NCBI GenBank assembly: GCA_910578825.1
Contig: CAJTSB010000012.1
Span: 19,758-83,757, forward strand
Source of the DNA: an uncultured Lachnospiraceae bacterium
GTDB taxonomy: Bacteria; Bacillota; Clostridia; Lachnospirales; Lachnospiraceae
Direction: 5' to 3'
Length of the DNA: 64,000 nucleotides
The notes beneath the pieces were generated by a model. It was not told the origin of the DNA. It made no database searches and worked only from the letters and a program-made list of their open reading frames with translations. Positions 26,846 to 35,236 of this stretch are shown here, piece after piece. How positions within the stretch are numbered: position 1 is the stretch's first letter; the number at the start of each line of letters is the position of its first letter. The position numbers were made by a program, and so were the translations under genes.

Positions 26846-27284
26846 TTCTGCCCCCTTTTAACCGTTTCCTGAAATCAGATGCATAAGTTCTGGATATCAT
26901 GATATGTTCTCCGTTGCACATAACCGAATCAATGCGATTTGAAGGCAGGCTTTTCAGGCTTTGCACCTTATCAATATTGATTATCATAGATTTACTGCAT
27001 CGAAAATAATTAATGGCATGTAAAATCTCCTCTAATTTATTTAATGTAACATCCATAGCATACACATCTTCCTCCGTATAGGCATATGTTTTGCCATCCA
27101 CACTCTCAAAATACAGTATTTTATCAACATCCAGCACTACATGCGTTTTCTCTTTCCAACCCATGAGTTTTGCCTGTCCTCCATACAAGAATTTCCAGAT
27201 TCGTTCCACTTCCGGCGTCATCCGGCAGTAACGCAGGATGACCTCGTCTTCTCCCTCCGTAATTCTCTCGACCTTGTATTTCAT
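26835..27284 (-). CDS. LytTR-family DNA-binding regulator
   Basis: The 149-residue protein has a C-terminal LytTR domain with the landmarks ILYFESVDGKTYAYT, FRCSKSMIINIDKVQSL and ISRTYASDFRKRL. There is no receiver domain, so control probably comes from the membrane partner encoded next. The start follows GGAGG. The gene heads the operon LytTR / DUF3021 / ABC-2 ATPase / permease, and the promoter at 27321-27349 is close to consensus. Confidence 0.92.
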   Translation of the reverse strand: MKYKVERITEGEDEVILRYCRMTPEVERIWKFLYGGQAKLMGWKEKTHVVLDVDKILYFESVDGKTYAYTEEDVYAMDVTLNKLEEILHAINYFRCSKSMIINIDKVQSLKSLPSNRIDSVMCNGEHIMISRTYASDFRKRLKGGRNDG

Positions 27285-27320
27285 TTCCTGCCTCCCTGCC
27301 CTCCATGAAAATTTTTTCTA

Positions 27321-27349
27321 ATTTTACCAGACTTGCATACACAAGACAA
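27321..27349 (-). promoter_or_regulatory. Promoter of the LytTR/ABC-2 operon
   Basis: TTGTCT and TAAAAT are separated by 17 bases on the minus strand, 37 bases before the LytTR start. Confidence 0.65.
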
Positions 27350-27376
27350 TCTATTCTCTGTAAACTGCACTTATTG

Positions 27377-27385
27377 ACCGTTAAG
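27377..27385. promoter_or_regulatory. LytTR-like half-site ACCGTTAAG
   Basis: ACCGTTAAG on the plus strand fits the half-site pattern known for LytTR proteins. It lies 28 bases upstream of the operon's -35. A second copy at the usual 21-22 base distance is not evident, so this is tentative. Confidence 0.3.
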
Positions 27386-27437
27386 GCGCACTTTCAGACA
27401 TATCCTTATATTATAAATAATTTTCTTTGTACAACAA

Positions 27438-27480
27438 AGGAGTTGCCACTTTTAGATATTTTCCCATAGTGACAACTCCT
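27438..27480 (-). terminator. Terminator after the DegV gene
   Basis: A 13-bp stem (AGGAGTTGTCACT against AGTGGCAACTCCT, one G-U pair) with a 17-base loop follows the DegV stop by 25 bases. The T-tract is short (TTTGTT). Confidence 0.65.
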
Positions 27481-27505
27481 GTTATTCCTAAATACAACGG
27501 CAGTT

Positions 27506-28351
27506 TTATGCAATAAACAACACACCAAGCGTTCCCGGTCCGCAGTGGCTGGAGATGACTCCTCCCGCACAGGTCTCCAGAATCTCGTCAAATACGCTCA
27601 GACTTTCCAGATAATCCCGCACGCTCTTGACAATTTCGCCATCATTGACAGAATGTGTAATAAATACGCGCGCCGGACGTGCTGCTTTTAACTCTTCTTC
27701 CATATCCTGCACATACGTTTTTATTACTTTGACAATATTGCCACGATATTTCCTTTCCACTTCCATCTTCCCGTCTACAACCACAATCTTTGGATGCAGT
27801 TTCAACATTCCTCCCGCCAATGCCGCCACTCCGCTGCACCTGCCGCCGCGATGCAGATACGTAAGCGTGTCCACGACGAAACTGCTGCGCACCCTTGGAC
27901 GCAATTCTTCCAGTCTCTTTAAAATCTCTTCGGCACACATCCCTTCCTTGGCCATGCAGGCAGCCTCCACAACCAAAAGCCCGATTCCGGTAGACAGATT
28001 CGCAGAATTAAACGCAAAAGCGCGTTTCTCTGCGTCCAATTCCTCAATCGCAAGGCGCATGATATTGAGAGAGGACGACATTGTCTCTGATATAGAAAAA
28101 CATATTACTTCATTTCCATCCGCAAGCAGTTTCCCAATACGCTCGACTGCATCTTCCAGAGAAGGCGCTGCCGTCTTTGGCGTGCTCTTATGCTCGTCGG
28201 ACCACGCAAAAATTTCTGACGGTGTGATATCGACGCCATCCCTGTGATCCTCATCTCCCAGCAGCACATGCAAGGGAAGAATTTCAATTCCATACTGCTT
28301 TGCTAACTCCTGCGACAAGTCACAGGTGCTGTCTGATAAAATTTTAACCAT
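27506..28351 (-). CDS. DegV-family fatty-acid-binding protein
   Basis: The 281-residue protein begins with the DegV signature KILSDSTCDLSQELAKQYGI and contains CFSISETMSSSLN and STGIGLLVVEAA. Members bind a fatty acid between two domains and serve as FakB components of fatty acid kinase in many Firmicutes. No fakA-like kinase gene is in the window. It appears to be a single-gene unit with its own terminator. Confidence 0.92.
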   Translation of the reverse strand: MVKILSDSTCDLSQELAKQYGIEILPLHVLLGDEDHRDGVDITPSEIFAWSDEHKSTPKTAAPSLEDAVERIGKLLADGNEVICFSISETMSSSLNIMRLAIEELDAEKRAFAFNSANLSTGIGLLVVEAACMAKEGMCAEEILKRLEELRPRVRSSFVVDTLTYLHRGGRCSGVAALAGGMLKLHPKIVVVDGKMEVERKYRGNIVKVIKTYVQDMEEELKAARPARVFITHSVNDGEIVKSVRDYLESLSVFDEILETCAGGVISSHCGPGTLGVLFIA

Positions 28352-28401
28352 AATATTCTCTCTTTTCTTTTTATTTAGAACCTCTATCCATGATACCTGT
28401 T

Positions 28402-28424
28402 ATGTCCTCTTTTTGCAAGGACAT
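28402..28424. repeat. Inverted repeat ATGTCCT-N9-AGGACAT upstream of the DegV gene
   Basis: Perfect 7-base arms separated by 9 bases lie about 50 bases before the DegV start. This could be an operator. There is no T-tract next to it on the minus strand. Confidence 0.45.
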
Positions 28425-28449
28425 CCTGCACACCGCACAAAACCCTTAG

Positions 28450-28486
28450 AAAAAAGAAGACCCCCAGACATTCCTGTCTGAGAGCC
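28450..28486 (-). terminator. Terminator of the ECF sigma/RsgI operon
   Basis: The stem CTCAGACA-GGAA-TGTCTGGG (one G-U pair) is followed on the minus strand by CTTCTTTTTT. It lies about 37 bases after the anti-sigma stop. Confidence 0.8.
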
Positions 28487-28522
28487 TCCTTATAAGGGAG
28501 TTCCACTCATATATGTAATATC

Positions 28523-29911
28523 TTATTGGCACATTTCGCATTGCTCCGAAGGATCCGGCTGTGTCAACTGATCTTCCTCCGGATCTACGGATTCGCTTTC
28601 CTCATTCACCATTGTTTGTTCCAGTTTTCCCAAATCGTCCTCGTCGGGCTCTTCTGAGATCTTTGGTTCATCCGAACCACCCTCTTCCGGCAACATGGCA
28701 GGATTTTCCGGTTCAGAAGAACCGTTTCCTGGCGTCACCGGTTTTCCCGACTCACCTGGTGTGTTATCTCCCGGCGGTACAGAAGGATCCTCTGGTTTCG
28801 CGGAACCACCTCCCGGCGGCTCTCCCACAGCACCTTCCGGCACGATTGGTTTTCCGTCACTCGGTTGTTTGGGAACGCTTATATTTGATGGGGAAGAATC
28901 CCCTGTCTGTTTCGTATCATTTAAACCTTCCGGTTCACCTGATTTTTGGTCATCTGTATTCCCTTCTTGACTGCTCTTATCTCCTTGCGCATCCTTCTTT
29001 CCATTCTTCCCGGATGATTTATCTCCTGTTTCCTCCGGCTTTGTTTTATCCTTGTCTGATGCCTCTGCCGCATCATCCCCTGACGTCTGTTCCGTTTCTT
29101 TCTGCAAGGAAGAGTCTACCGGTGTCTGCGCTGCATCCCCGTTCTTCTGCTGCGCTGCGCGCTCCTTCTCCGACGCGGCTGACAATTTCAACTCTAAAGA
29201 AGTATAATCCTGACAATACTGTATCAGTTCCATTACGGACATCTGTTGTACCAGCTTTTCATCCATTCCGCAGCTCTTCGTCAATTCTGCCTCCAGCAGT
29301 TTCCGCCCCTGATGCTCTGACCTGCTCTGTACTTCCTGAAAAGCTGTCGTAACGCCAGAAACCTTCAACTCTGTGAGTTTTCGGTCGATCCCTTCTCCCA
29401 GCGTACGCTCCAGATTTTCACAAATAAGTTTATCCGGTGCAGCGAGTGTTACCAAAATCCCTCCATTTTCACAGAGGTACGACTTCTCCACAACATCCTG
29501 GATGAGCACATCCACCAACTCCTGTACCGATTCCCGTTTCTTCCACTTCAACTCTTTTACAACATCTTTTCCATCCTGATTTAATCCTTTTAAACGTTTT
29601 ACCTGATGCGCCTCATTCATCTCAATCTGAATACTGGGATTGATGTCAAGAACCATATACACGGATTTCTCTTTCTGCCCCAGCACGCCAAAGATACATA
29701 AGCAGAGGACTGCCAGGGTTGCACAAAATGATAATGCATATCCCGGAAATCTTCCTGTATTAACTTTTCCGCTCGCGGAAGGTCTCTCCGATTCTGCCTT
29801 TGCCCAGACAACCTCCTGTTTCCTGCTCTCTTCCCACACTGCTTCAAATAAATCTGGTGACAGTTCCGAAAATCCATCCTCTATTCTCTTTTTCAATTCC
29901 TTCTTTTTCAT
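28523..29911 (-). CDS. RsgI-type transmembrane anti-sigma factor with disordered extracellular tail
   Basis: The 462-residue protein has a cytoplasmic N-terminus (~55 residues) for sigma binding and one transmembrane helix (~58-78). The extracellular RsgI domain begins VYMVLDINPSIQIEMNE; the Asn91-Pro92 bond sits at the autoproteolysis position known for this family. A folded region runs to about residue 245. The remaining ~215 residues are low-complexity, rich in Pro, Glu, Gly, Ser and Asp, and end in CEMCQ (Cys458, Cys461). No carbohydrate-binding module is present, unlike cellulosome RsgI proteins. The ATG overlaps the sigma gene stop as ATGA. Confidence 0.85.
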   Translation of the reverse strand: MKKKELKKRIEDGFSELSPDLFEAVWEESRKQEVVWAKAESERPSASGKVNTGRFPGYALSFCATLAVLCLCIFGVLGQKEKSVYMVLDINPSIQIEMNEAHQVKRLKGLNQDGKDVVKELKWKKRESVQELVDVLIQDVVEKSYLCENGGILVTLAAPDKLICENLERTLGEGIDRKLTELKVSGVTTAFQEVQSRSEHQGRKLLEAELTKSCGMDEKLVQQMSVMELIQYCQDYTSLELKLSAASEKERAAQQKNGDAAQTPVDSSLQKETEQTSGDDAAEASDKDKTKPEETGDKSSGKNGKKDAQGDKSSQEGNTDDQKSGEPEGLNDTKQTGDSSPSNISVPKQPSDGKPIVPEGAVGEPPGGGSAKPEDPSVPPGDNTPGESGKPVTPGNGSSEPENPAMLPEEGGSDEPKISEEPDEDDLGKLEQTMVNEESESVDPEEDQLTQPDPSEQCEMCQ

Positions 29912-30462
29912 AGCTTCTCACCAAATTCCTTTTGCAATTTCCGGATTCCTCTGTGATAACGCGCCATCACTGTTCCCAACGGCATATCAAGCAGTTTCGC
30001 AATTTCCCTGTGTTTCAGACCAGCGATATCATGCATAATGATCATATTTCTGTCTTCTGTTGAAAGATACTCAAACATCTTCTCCAAGACAAGCCGATTC
30101 TCTACATGGGACATATCCTCAAATCCCATCCTGCCTTCCATGTCTTCGAACCTTTCCTCTGTTTCCTTATTTTTGCGGCATTTCATCAGAAAAAGGTTCT
30201 TCGCAATCTTCATCATCCATGCCATGGGATTTCCCTGTTCCCGGTACAGATGGCAATTCTTATAGACCTGGATGTAAGTATCCTGCAGCAAATCCTGTGC
30301 GTCTTCCTGATTCAGAGTATGTGAGAGAAGAAATGCATAAAGCGGTTTATATGTAATATCATATAATTCCTGAAATGCATCCTGCTCACCCTGCTGGATA
30401 CGTACAAAAATACTGGCGTCAATATAAACTTTTCGTTTGGAGTTTCGAGCATCTTCCTGCAT
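29908..30462 (-). CDS. ECF-type RNA polymerase sigma factor
   Basis: The 184-residue factor has region 2 (FQELYDITYKPLYAFLLSHT, then AQDLLQDTYIQVYKN) and region 4 (LSTEDRNMIIMHDIAGLKHR, then IAKLLDMPLGTVMARYHRG). AGAGG with a 7-base spacer supports the start at 30462 rather than the codons at 30489. It is coupled to the RsgI-like gene that follows. A near-perfect housekeeping promoter lies upstream at 30629-30657, leaving a 160-base leader. Confidence 0.9.
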   Translation of the reverse strand: MQEDARNSKRKVYIDASIFVRIQQGEQDAFQELYDITYKPLYAFLLSHTLNQEDAQDLLQDTYIQVYKNCHLYREQGNPMAWMMKIAKNLFLMKCRKNKETEERFEDMEGRMGFEDMSHVENRLVLEKMFEYLSTEDRNMIIMHDIAGLKHREIAKLLDMPLGTVMARYHRGIRKLQKEFGEKL

Positions 30463-30526
30463 GGAAATACCTCTTTCAGTTCTCATCACTCACATAAGAA
30501 CGTGTACAAAATCTGCTGTAATATAC

Positions 30527-30541
30527 CTATCCATTTTCCAT
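30527..30541 (-). other. Four-codon open frame with a strong ribosome site in the sigma gene leader
   Basis: AAGGAGG stands 8 bases before an ATG that encodes only Met-Glu-Asn-Gly before TAG. It lies inside the long leader of the ECF sigma operon and is not in frame with the sigma gene. It may be a leader peptide or a decayed gene start. Confidence 0.35.
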
Positions 30542-30628
30542 AAAAAGCACCTCCTTGTATTATCTGATATTAGGATAATGCAAAGGACGTACTTTTTATT
30601 GCATGAAATTTAAAATATTCTATTTTTG

Positions 30629-30657
30629 ATTATACTTTGTGTTCGCTCTGCTGTCAA
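30629..30657 (-). promoter_or_regulatory. Consensus promoter of the ECF sigma/RsgI operon
   Basis: TTGACA and TATAAT are separated by exactly 17 bases on the minus strand. The -35 hexamer overlaps the fbp stop codon. Confidence 0.85.
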
Positions 30658-32519
30658 TTTTTATCAACAGAGATTAATTTCAAATCTTCGATCTGCTCCT
30701 GAATGGATTTTCCGATATCCGTGTCACGAACCCGGATTCTCTTTTCTTCCGTCTCAAAAATATCTGTACTGGACTCAATATCTTTGTTCTCTTCCAAAAC
30801 CTTGCGAATGCTCTCAAACGGTTTGTGCGCATTCAGACGCATTCCATGAGAATTATAAATCAACGTATAACCCGCAATTCCGGTCTCCTTGTGATAAGCC
30901 TTGCAAAATCCGCCGTCTATGATAATCAGTTTTCCATTTGCACGCACCGGAACCTCGCCTTTGTTTACCTTCACCGGTGTATGGCCGTTGATAATATGGG
31001 ACATCGGTGAAAACAGTCCAAACTCGCGCAGAATCATGTTGCAGATATATTCTTTATTATAATGCTCATAATACGGATTCCTCTTCTCAATCTTTATCTC
31101 CTCGTCGTCAAGGTATGTCCGCTCAAAGGTCTTAATTTTTCTTCCTGAAAGCGGAGAATTCTGTCCCGCCCACAAATACCACATGAAATCCTGCTCCGCA
31201 TCTGAAGCACAAGACATACACACCCTGCGCACAACCTCATCCGCATAATCCAGGTATTCCTTTCCCTTGTATACCTTGTCACCGATCCGAATGCCCTCAA
31301 AATTCCCTTCTTCATCAAGGGGGATACAACCGTGATACAATAAATTACCATTAAACCGACAATACATGCCGCCCTTCTCGCAAAGAAACTGGATATGACG
31401 ATGCAGCCTGCCGCTGTTCAAAAACGACTGGCATAAATCAGACAAAACCTCCTGCTCTTCCTCGGTCAACCGGTAAGGGTCTTCTCTGTCCACGGTCGGA
31501 AAATCCTTACGTCCGAGCGCATACTCCCTGCCATTAATGGTAATCGTTCCTTTGTCGTAATCAATTTTTTCCAACATCCTCCGGTCATTCATCTGGTATT
31601 CCGGACGACGCTCTATCAGCTGCCCTTCCAGTTTAAAGAGGATCACCGATATGGCGTGCTGCGCAGCCTCCATGACGTCCTCGTCCCCATACTGTCTGCC
31701 GGCAAATACCACCAGCGTCCGCAGACTGATACCATATCCGCTCTCTAATACCTGAATATTGTGATAGCGTATGTTGTTCCTGACCGCTGTCGCTACACAC
31801 GCCGGGACGCCTGCTGCCGCGCCCATCCACAGAATATCGTGGTTTCCCCACTGAATATCCAGAGAGTGATACTGCATGAGCAAATCCATAATTTTCTCAG
31901 GATGGGCACCCCTGTCGTATATATCCCCCACGATGTGAAGATGGTCTACGGCAAGGCGTTTAATCAGCTCCGCCAGCGCAATGATAAACTCATCTGCAAT
32001 TCGGATATGAATGATGGTGTCAATAATCTGCCTGTGGTATTCTATCTGGTTATCATCCGCATCCACCTGCATATGCAGCAATTCGTCAATGATATAGGCA
32101 AATTCCTCCGGCATCGCTTTGCGGACCTTCGAGCGGGTATACTTGGAAGAAACATCCTTAGCCGCCAGAATCAGATACCGCAAATTTACGCGATACCAGT
32201 CTTCCACAAGAACTCCCTGTACTTTGAGGGCGTTGAGTTTCTCCGCCGGATAATAGATCAATGTACAGAGCTCGCACCGCTCCTGTGGACTCAACTGCTC
32301 CGCAAAAATACGCTCTACTTTCTCTTTGATAACGCCGGAGCAGTTGTTGATGATATGGCAAAAAGCCTCATACTCTCCATGGAGATCACTCATAAAATGC
32401 TCTGTCCCTTTGGGCAGATTTAATATGGCGCTGAGATTAATAATTTCCCGACATGCCGCCTCCCTCGTAGGGTATTCCTTTGCCAGAAGTTTCAGATATT
32501 TTTCTTTGTCTCTCTCCAT
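30654..32519 (-). CDS. fbp: Class III fructose-1,6-bisphosphatase
   Basis: The ~621-residue enzyme of gluconeogenesis hydrolyses fructose 1,6-bisphosphate. It carries metallophosphatase motifs GDIYDRGAHPEKIMD and QWGNHDILWMGA and a late INGHTPVK histidine. Length and the N-terminal LPKGTEHFMSDLHGEYEAF match the large Firmicute class III enzyme, not class I. GGAGG favours the ATG at 32519 over one 12 bases upstream. The gene follows the helicase by 89 bases, with no terminator seen between them. Confidence 0.95.
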   Translation of the reverse strand: MERDKEKYLKLLAKEYPTREAACREIINLSAILNLPKGTEHFMSDLHGEYEAFCHIINNCSGVIKEKVERIFAEQLSPQERCELCTLIYYPAEKLNALKVQGVLVEDWYRVNLRYLILAAKDVSSKYTRSKVRKAMPEEFAYIIDELLHMQVDADDNQIEYHRQIIDTIIHIRIADEFIIALAELIKRLAVDHLHIVGDIYDRGAHPEKIMDLLMQYHSLDIQWGNHDILWMGAAAGVPACVATAVRNNIRYHNIQVLESGYGISLRTLVVFAGRQYGDEDVMEAAQHAISVILFKLEGQLIERRPEYQMNDRRMLEKIDYDKGTITINGREYALGRKDFPTVDREDPYRLTEEEQEVLSDLCQSFLNSGRLHRHIQFLCEKGGMYCRFNGNLLYHGCIPLDEEGNFEGIRIGDKVYKGKEYLDYADEVVRRVCMSCASDAEQDFMWYLWAGQNSPLSGRKIKTFERTYLDDEEIKIEKRNPYYEHYNKEYICNMILREFGLFSPMSHIINGHTPVKVNKGEVPVRANGKLIIIDGGFCKAYHKETGIAGYTLIYNSHGMRLNAHKPFESIRKVLEENKDIESSTDIFETEEKRIRVRDTDIGKSIQEQIEDLKLISVDKN

Positions 32520-32608
32520 GTTTTCCTCCATTCCATATTGATCCTGACTCTGAGATCATAGACTGCTTCGAAAACATTGTCTGCGAATGCCAGATTTGTC
32601 AACCATTA

Positions 32609-34201
32609 TTATTTCTGATTTGCCGGCTCGATATTGATGCTCTTACCCTTAATCTTGGAATGAGACATCGCCCGCAATACTTCTTTGCCGTACTCACTGG
32701 GCACTTCCACAAACGTAAATTTGTCAAACATATCAATCGTACCCACCAGATCACCGGAAATTCCGCTTTCCCCGGCAATCGCTCCCAGGATATCTCCCGG
32801 CTTGATATGCTGTTTCTTGCCAATGTTGATAAACAGACGCACCATGCCGTCCTCCGCTCCGGTATCGCCAAACTCAAAATTCTCCATAGCGGCTTTCTCG
32901 CTCTCCTCTTTACCGCGCAGAGCAAGCTTCAAAAATGCTGCGGCAATATCCATGGCGGTGTAATCCGATTCATTGATCTGCTGCTCGATCATGTTGACCA
33001 TTGTCCTAAGGTCTTCTTCCTCAATCACCATTCCAACCTGATCCATGATTTTTTCCAGCCTTACCTGCTCCACATCCTGCATACTGGGAATTTTCTGAGC
33101 GAGAATCTTCGTCTTACAATAACGTTGGATATCCTTTAATTTGTAGACTTCTTTTCCTTTTACAAAGGTAAAGGAACGTCCCGTCCTGCCGGCACGTCCC
33201 GTCCTGCCAATCCGGTGTACATAGTATTCATCGTCCTGAGGCAAATCAAAATTAAATACCGCCTCTACATCATCCACATCAATTCCGCGCGCTGCGACAT
33301 CCGTAGCCACAAGAATTTCCGCTTTGCCATTGCGGAACCGATTCATGACACGGTCACGCTGCGACTGTTTCATATCCCCGTGAAGCCCTTCTGCAAAATA
33401 TCCGCGTCCCTGCAAAGCGCTTGTCAGCTCATCTACCATTCGTTTTGTATTGCAGAATACTAAAGACAGCTTGGGATCATAGACGTCCAGAAGACGACTT
33501 AGAACCTCAACCTTATCTTTGCGCTTGACATCATAATAATACTGCTCGATATTAGGTACCGTCAGCTCTTTCTTTACCACCTTAATCGTGACTGCATCCT
33601 TCTGATATTTTCTGGTAATCTCCAAAATCGGTTTGGGCATGGTTGCAGAAAATAACATGGTCTGCCGCTCCTGCGGAATATACTCCAATACCGTCTCGAT
33701 ATCCTCCCGAAATCCCATATTGAGCATTTCGTCCGCCTCATCCAGAACAATCGTATTAACCTCATCACATTTAATCGTCCGCCTTCTTAAATGGTCCATC
33801 ACACGTCCTGGCGTGCCGATGATAATCTGTGCCCCGCCTTTCAGGGAACGAATCTGTTTTACAATATCCTGCCCGCCATAAACCGGAAGAACTTTTACGC
33901 CATGCATATATTTTGCAAGCATACGAACTTCCTCTGCTACCTGGATCGCAAGCTCCCTGGTAGGACAGAGTACAATCGCCTGCGTCCGCTTGTTGTGCGG
34001 GTCTGCTTTCATCAAAAGCGGAATTCCAAACGCCGCTGTCTTTCCAGTACCTGTCTGCGCCTGTCCAATCATATCTCCACCACCCATTGCAACCGGAATT
34101 GCCTTACTCTGGATTGGCGTTGCCTCTTCAAATCCCATCTCACGAATTGCGCGCAGAATTTTCGAGTCCAAATCTAACTCATCAAATCTTACTGTTTCCA
34201 T
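32609..34201 (-). CDS. DEAD-box RNA helicase (CshA/DeaD type)
   Basis: The 530-residue helicase has the Q motif (ATPIQSKAIP), motif I (AQTGTGKTAAFGIP), Ia (PTRELAIQV), II (VLDEADEMLNMGF), III (SATM) and VI (YVHRIGRTGRAGRTGRS). A C-terminal DbpA-like RNA-binding domain (residues ~450-525) starts with VRLFINIGKKQHIKPGDILG. AAGGA and the conserved METVRFDELDL start place translation at 34201. It probably helps ribosome assembly or mRNA decay. Confidence 0.95.
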   Translation of the reverse strand: METVRFDELDLDSKILRAIREMGFEEATPIQSKAIPVAMGGGDMIGQAQTGTGKTAAFGIPLLMKADPHNKRTQAIVLCPTRELAIQVAEEVRMLAKYMHGVKVLPVYGGQDIVKQIRSLKGGAQIIIGTPGRVMDHLRRRTIKCDEVNTIVLDEADEMLNMGFREDIETVLEYIPQERQTMLFSATMPKPILEITRKYQKDAVTIKVVKKELTVPNIEQYYYDVKRKDKVEVLSRLLDVYDPKLSLVFCNTKRMVDELTSALQGRGYFAEGLHGDMKQSQRDRVMNRFRNGKAEILVATDVAARGIDVDDVEAVFNFDLPQDDEYYVHRIGRTGRAGRTGRSFTFVKGKEVYKLKDIQRYCKTKILAQKIPSMQDVEQVRLEKIMDQVGMVIEEEDLRTMVNMIEQQINESDYTAMDIAAAFLKLALRGKEESEKAAMENFEFGDTGAEDGMVRLFINIGKKQHIKPGDILGAIAGESGISGDLVGTIDMFDKFTFVEVPSEYGKEVLRAMSHSKIKGKSINIEPANQK

Positions 34202-34238
34202 TTTATTCCTTTCTCTGCCTGTTTTAAGCCTGTCGCTA

Positions 34239-34267
34239 ATCATATCAGAGAATACCCCAAAAGTCAA
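34239..34267 (-). promoter_or_regulatory. Promoter of the DEAD-box helicase gene
   Basis: TTGACT and TATGAT are separated by 17 bases on the minus strand, 38 bases before the ATG. Confidence 0.75.
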
Positions 34268-34301
34268 TGAAAAGCGGAAAAACAGGCATTTGATATTTTA
34301 C

Positions 34302-34330
34302 TTGACTTTCTTTTCTAAGTGTTGTAGTAT
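34302..34330 (+). promoter_or_regulatory. Promoter of the hemolysin III-like gene
   Basis: TTGACT and TAGTAT are separated by 17 bases on the plus strand. The predicted transcript has a leader of about 100 bases. Confidence 0.6.
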
Positions 34331-34346
34331 CTATTTATAAATTATA

Positions 34347-34382
34347 TAGTTTTCAAAACTACATAAAATAATTTTCAAAACT
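34347..34382. repeat. Paired TTTTCAAAACT motifs, candidate operator
   Basis: TTTTCAAAACT occurs at 34350-34360 and 34372-34382, exactly 22 bases apart. The first copy is part of a perfect 15-base palindrome (TAGTTTTCAAAACTA). Both lie just downstream of the hemolysin III-like promoter. Confidence 0.5.
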
Positions 34383-34439
34383 TTGCACATAATTAATAGT
34401 GAAAAGATTACACAATTATAAAAGAAGGAGATGTTTAAT

Positions 34440-35105
34440 ATGAAATTTAAGCTAAAAGACCCCGGAAGTTCCATCACACATTTCATTGGCATGTTGATGG
34501 CAGTGTTTGCAGCTACTCCGCTTTTAATCCGTGCCTCCCTGAATCCGGATCAAATTCATGTGATTTCGCTCGCGGTCTTCATACTTAGTATGATTCTTCT
34601 GTACGGCGCCAGCGCAACTTACCATGCACTGGATCTTTCTGAAAAAACCAACCGCATCCTGCGCAAACTGGATCATATGATGATTTTCATTCTGATTGCC
34701 GGAACTTACACCCCGGTTTGTCTGATTGTATTGAACGGAAACGTCGGCTATACGCTGCTTGCCCTCGTATGGGGAATCGCACTTGTCGGAATCCTTGTGA
34801 AAGCATTCTGGATTACCTGTCCAAAATGGTTTTCATCTTTATTATATATTGCAATGGGCTGGGTATGCGTACTCGCCTTCACGCAGATTATGAATTCTTT
34901 GCCAGCCCAGGCCTTTCATTGGCTGCTTGCGGGAGGAATCATCTATACCATCGGCGGCGTAATTTATGCGCTGAAACTGCCAATATTTAACTCCAAACAC
35001 AAAAATTTTGGCTCACATGAAATTTTTCATCTGTTCGTGATGGGCGGCAGTGTCTGCCATTTCATTATGATGTACTGTTTTGTGGCAAATATGCCAATTT
35101 TATAA
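34440..35105 (+). CDS. Hemolysin III / PAQR-family membrane protein
   Basis: The 221-residue protein has seven hydrophobic segments and the family histidines: the N-terminal SSITHFIGML, SATYHALDLS after helix 2, and HEIFHLFVMGGSVCHF at the end, which could bind zinc. Members are called hemolysin III but usually act in membrane or lipid homeostasis; true cytolysis should not be assumed. AAGGAG with a 9-base spacer supports the ATG at 34440. Confidence 0.9.
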   Translation: MKFKLKDPGSSITHFIGMLMAVFAATPLLIRASLNPDQIHVISLAVFILSMILLYGASATYHALDLSEKTNRILRKLDHMMIFILIAGTYTPVCLIVLNGNVGYTLLALVWGIALVGILVKAFWITCPKWFSSLLYIAMGWVCVLAFTQIMNSLPAQAFHWLLAGGIIYTIGGVIYALKLPIFNSKHKNFGSHEIFHLFVMGGSVCHFIMMYCFVANMPIL

Positions 35106-35145
35106 TTGATTGTCATAATACAAATTTATAATCTCTTATCATCTA

Positions 35146-35197
35146 AAGAAGACATTCCCTCCTGTCACAGATGTGACTTGGGGAATGCCTTCTTTTT
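35146..35197. terminator. Bidirectional terminator between converging genes
   Basis: The stem AAGAAGACATTCCC against GGGAATGCCTTCTT is nearly perfect (one mismatch as plus RNA, one G-U pair as minus RNA), with flanking T-runs on both strands. It serves the hemolysin III-like gene and the GH43 gene. Confidence 0.8.
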
Positions 35198-35236
35198 GTA
35201 CGGATGATATGATCCGTGTTGCTTTATCTTCTTATC

